Assembly: GCA_965153455.1 (NCBI GenBank)
Contig: OZ234496.1
Location: 19,956,304 to 20,020,303, forward strand
Origin: Sphagnum compactum
Lineage: Eukaryota > Bryophyta > Sphagnopsida > Sphagnales
Direction: 5' to 3'
Length of the DNA stretch: 64,000 bases
Shown here: one piece after another, positions 63,154 through 64,000 of the stretch
Numbering within the stretch: the first letter of the stretch is position 1
Layout: every line of letters begins with the position of its first letter
Program-made: the position numbers and the translations under genes
Notes under the pieces: model-generated
The model's input: only the letters and a program-made list of their open reading frames with translations
What the model was told of the DNA's origin: nothing
Databases searched by the model: none

Positions 63154-63573
63154 ATGAATTTAACAGCCTACAACACTGAAGTTCACCTTTCACTAGCTAA
63201 ACATACTTTGGACCACAATAAGCTCCCTCAGAATGCAAAAGGTCAGATTTGTCATGACAGTTCATTAGCATAGAGTTTGCAACATTTGGCCCAGGGAATT
63301 CCTGTAGGTGTTAAGAGATTTACACAATATCTCACTAAGCTGACATTTCAGTGTGAGATCTGCCAGGCTAAAATGGTTTCAAGGGCTCAAAATGAAAGAG
63401 GGAAAGCAATGGTTTCAACTAGGTATACAAGAGAGAGGGACACCAATATGAAACTAAGAAATTACAGAGAAACCTCGTTGCAACAATTTGAAGATAACAC
63501 GACAATAAGTCCAGTCCTAACCTTATTGAGAGTTGCTCACAAAGCATCAGACCATCACCTTCTTCATGAATAG
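63154..63573 (+). pseudogene. Probable Ty1/copia gag-pre-integrase relic
   Basis: From the ATG at 63154 a frame runs 139 codons to a TAG, with one internal TAG at 63271. The section SLQHLAQGIP, then FQCEICQAKM, resembles the GAG-pre-integrase domain of copia elements, where a SLxxLxxxGxxxGxP segment precedes a CxxC zinc-knuckle half. The upstream part contains a CHDSSLA stretch in place of the usual HxRLGHxS motif. No integrase core or reverse transcriptase is seen in the remaining 430 bp. Assignment rests on a short motif, and it could also be another retroelement class. Confidence 0.38.
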
Positions 63574-64000
63574 CAGTGACAAGCTGCCCTGACTACCCAG
63601 TGACTTCATCAGCTCCCAACAATGGGTATAGAGAACTATAGAATAATCAGCCCAAAATCTGGACAATCCATTTCGAAACCTGCATCACAAGTTTCTGTTG
63701 AATTTCCAGAAGCAACATAGGCAAAATGTTGCTAGCACTCAAGAGACATAGCTGATCAAAAAAGTGAATAGTATCCTCATTCAAGCGGCTAGTATCTTCA
63801 TTTCATTCTAGCTTGCCCCTGTAAAAGAACACATGTAAGCCAAAGGCATTGAGAAAACTACATAGAGGGTACTAGTTGCAGCCTCTTGCATCCTGAACAT
63901 ATCCTTTACGCTCACCACTGGTGATTACTTAGAGGAGTTCAAATGGGAAAAACAAGGCAAAAAAAGTGCCAACTACTCACCAGATCGATGATACCAAGGC
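63574..64000. other. Right-edge flank, nothing recognised
   Basis: No open frame of note, no RNA gene and no repeat structure seen; possibly further degraded retroelement sequence. Confidence 0.4.

Noticed and set aside
1-64000. tRNA, rRNA or CRISPR loci
   Set aside because: No complete cloverleaf, ribosomal segment or regularly spaced repeat array was seen by reading; a covariance-model scan was not possible here.

Overview
This is a gene-poor, AT-rich stretch of plant nuclear genome. The genes have GT-AG introns, and long intergenic regions are filled with decayed repeats. Two gene types suggest the lineage. A complete axonemal inner-arm dynein light chain gene (p28/DNALI1/IDA4 family) points to a plant that makes flagellated sperm, which excludes flowering plants and conifers. 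Two tandem GlpF-like intrinsic protein (GIP) genes belong to an aquaglyceroporin subfamily described from mosses. A fern, lycophyte or other seed-free plant with a large genome fits best, but the species cannot be named from this sequence.

Layout. Positions 1-131 hold the last coding exon of an unidentified plus-strand gene. Two paralogous minus-strand GIP channel genes lie at 4373-7469 and 18211-21085. Both have six exons with identical intron phases (1,2,0,0,2), both NPA boxes, and an unusual insertion of about 110 residues in loop C. The space between them is intergenic, with a MITE-like element at 13648-13930. From 21 to 32 kb there are short tandem repeats, SINE-like heads and one decayed reading frame at 31425-31868. 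From 32.8 to 47.05 kb lies a giant imperfect inverted repeat with arms of 3.6 and 4.2 kb. Its centre holds a decayed frame of about 320 codons and a fragment resembling the catalytic C-lobe of a HECT ubiquitin ligase.

The eight-exon dynein light chain gene is at 50059-52806 (minus, 246 residues). A three-copy tandem repeat of about 405 bp follows at 53.6-54.8 kb. An F-box/kelch-type gene lies at 56549-58090 (minus), with a duplicated symmetric 90-bp exon upstream at 58501-58590. The right edge carries a probable Ty1/copia gag-pre-integrase relic at 63154-63573.

The genes do not form a pathway cluster. The GIP pair is a local tandem duplication; the dynein and F-box genes are independent single loci on the same strand. 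Exon joins were worked out by hand from splice sites, frame and family similarity, and no database search was possible.
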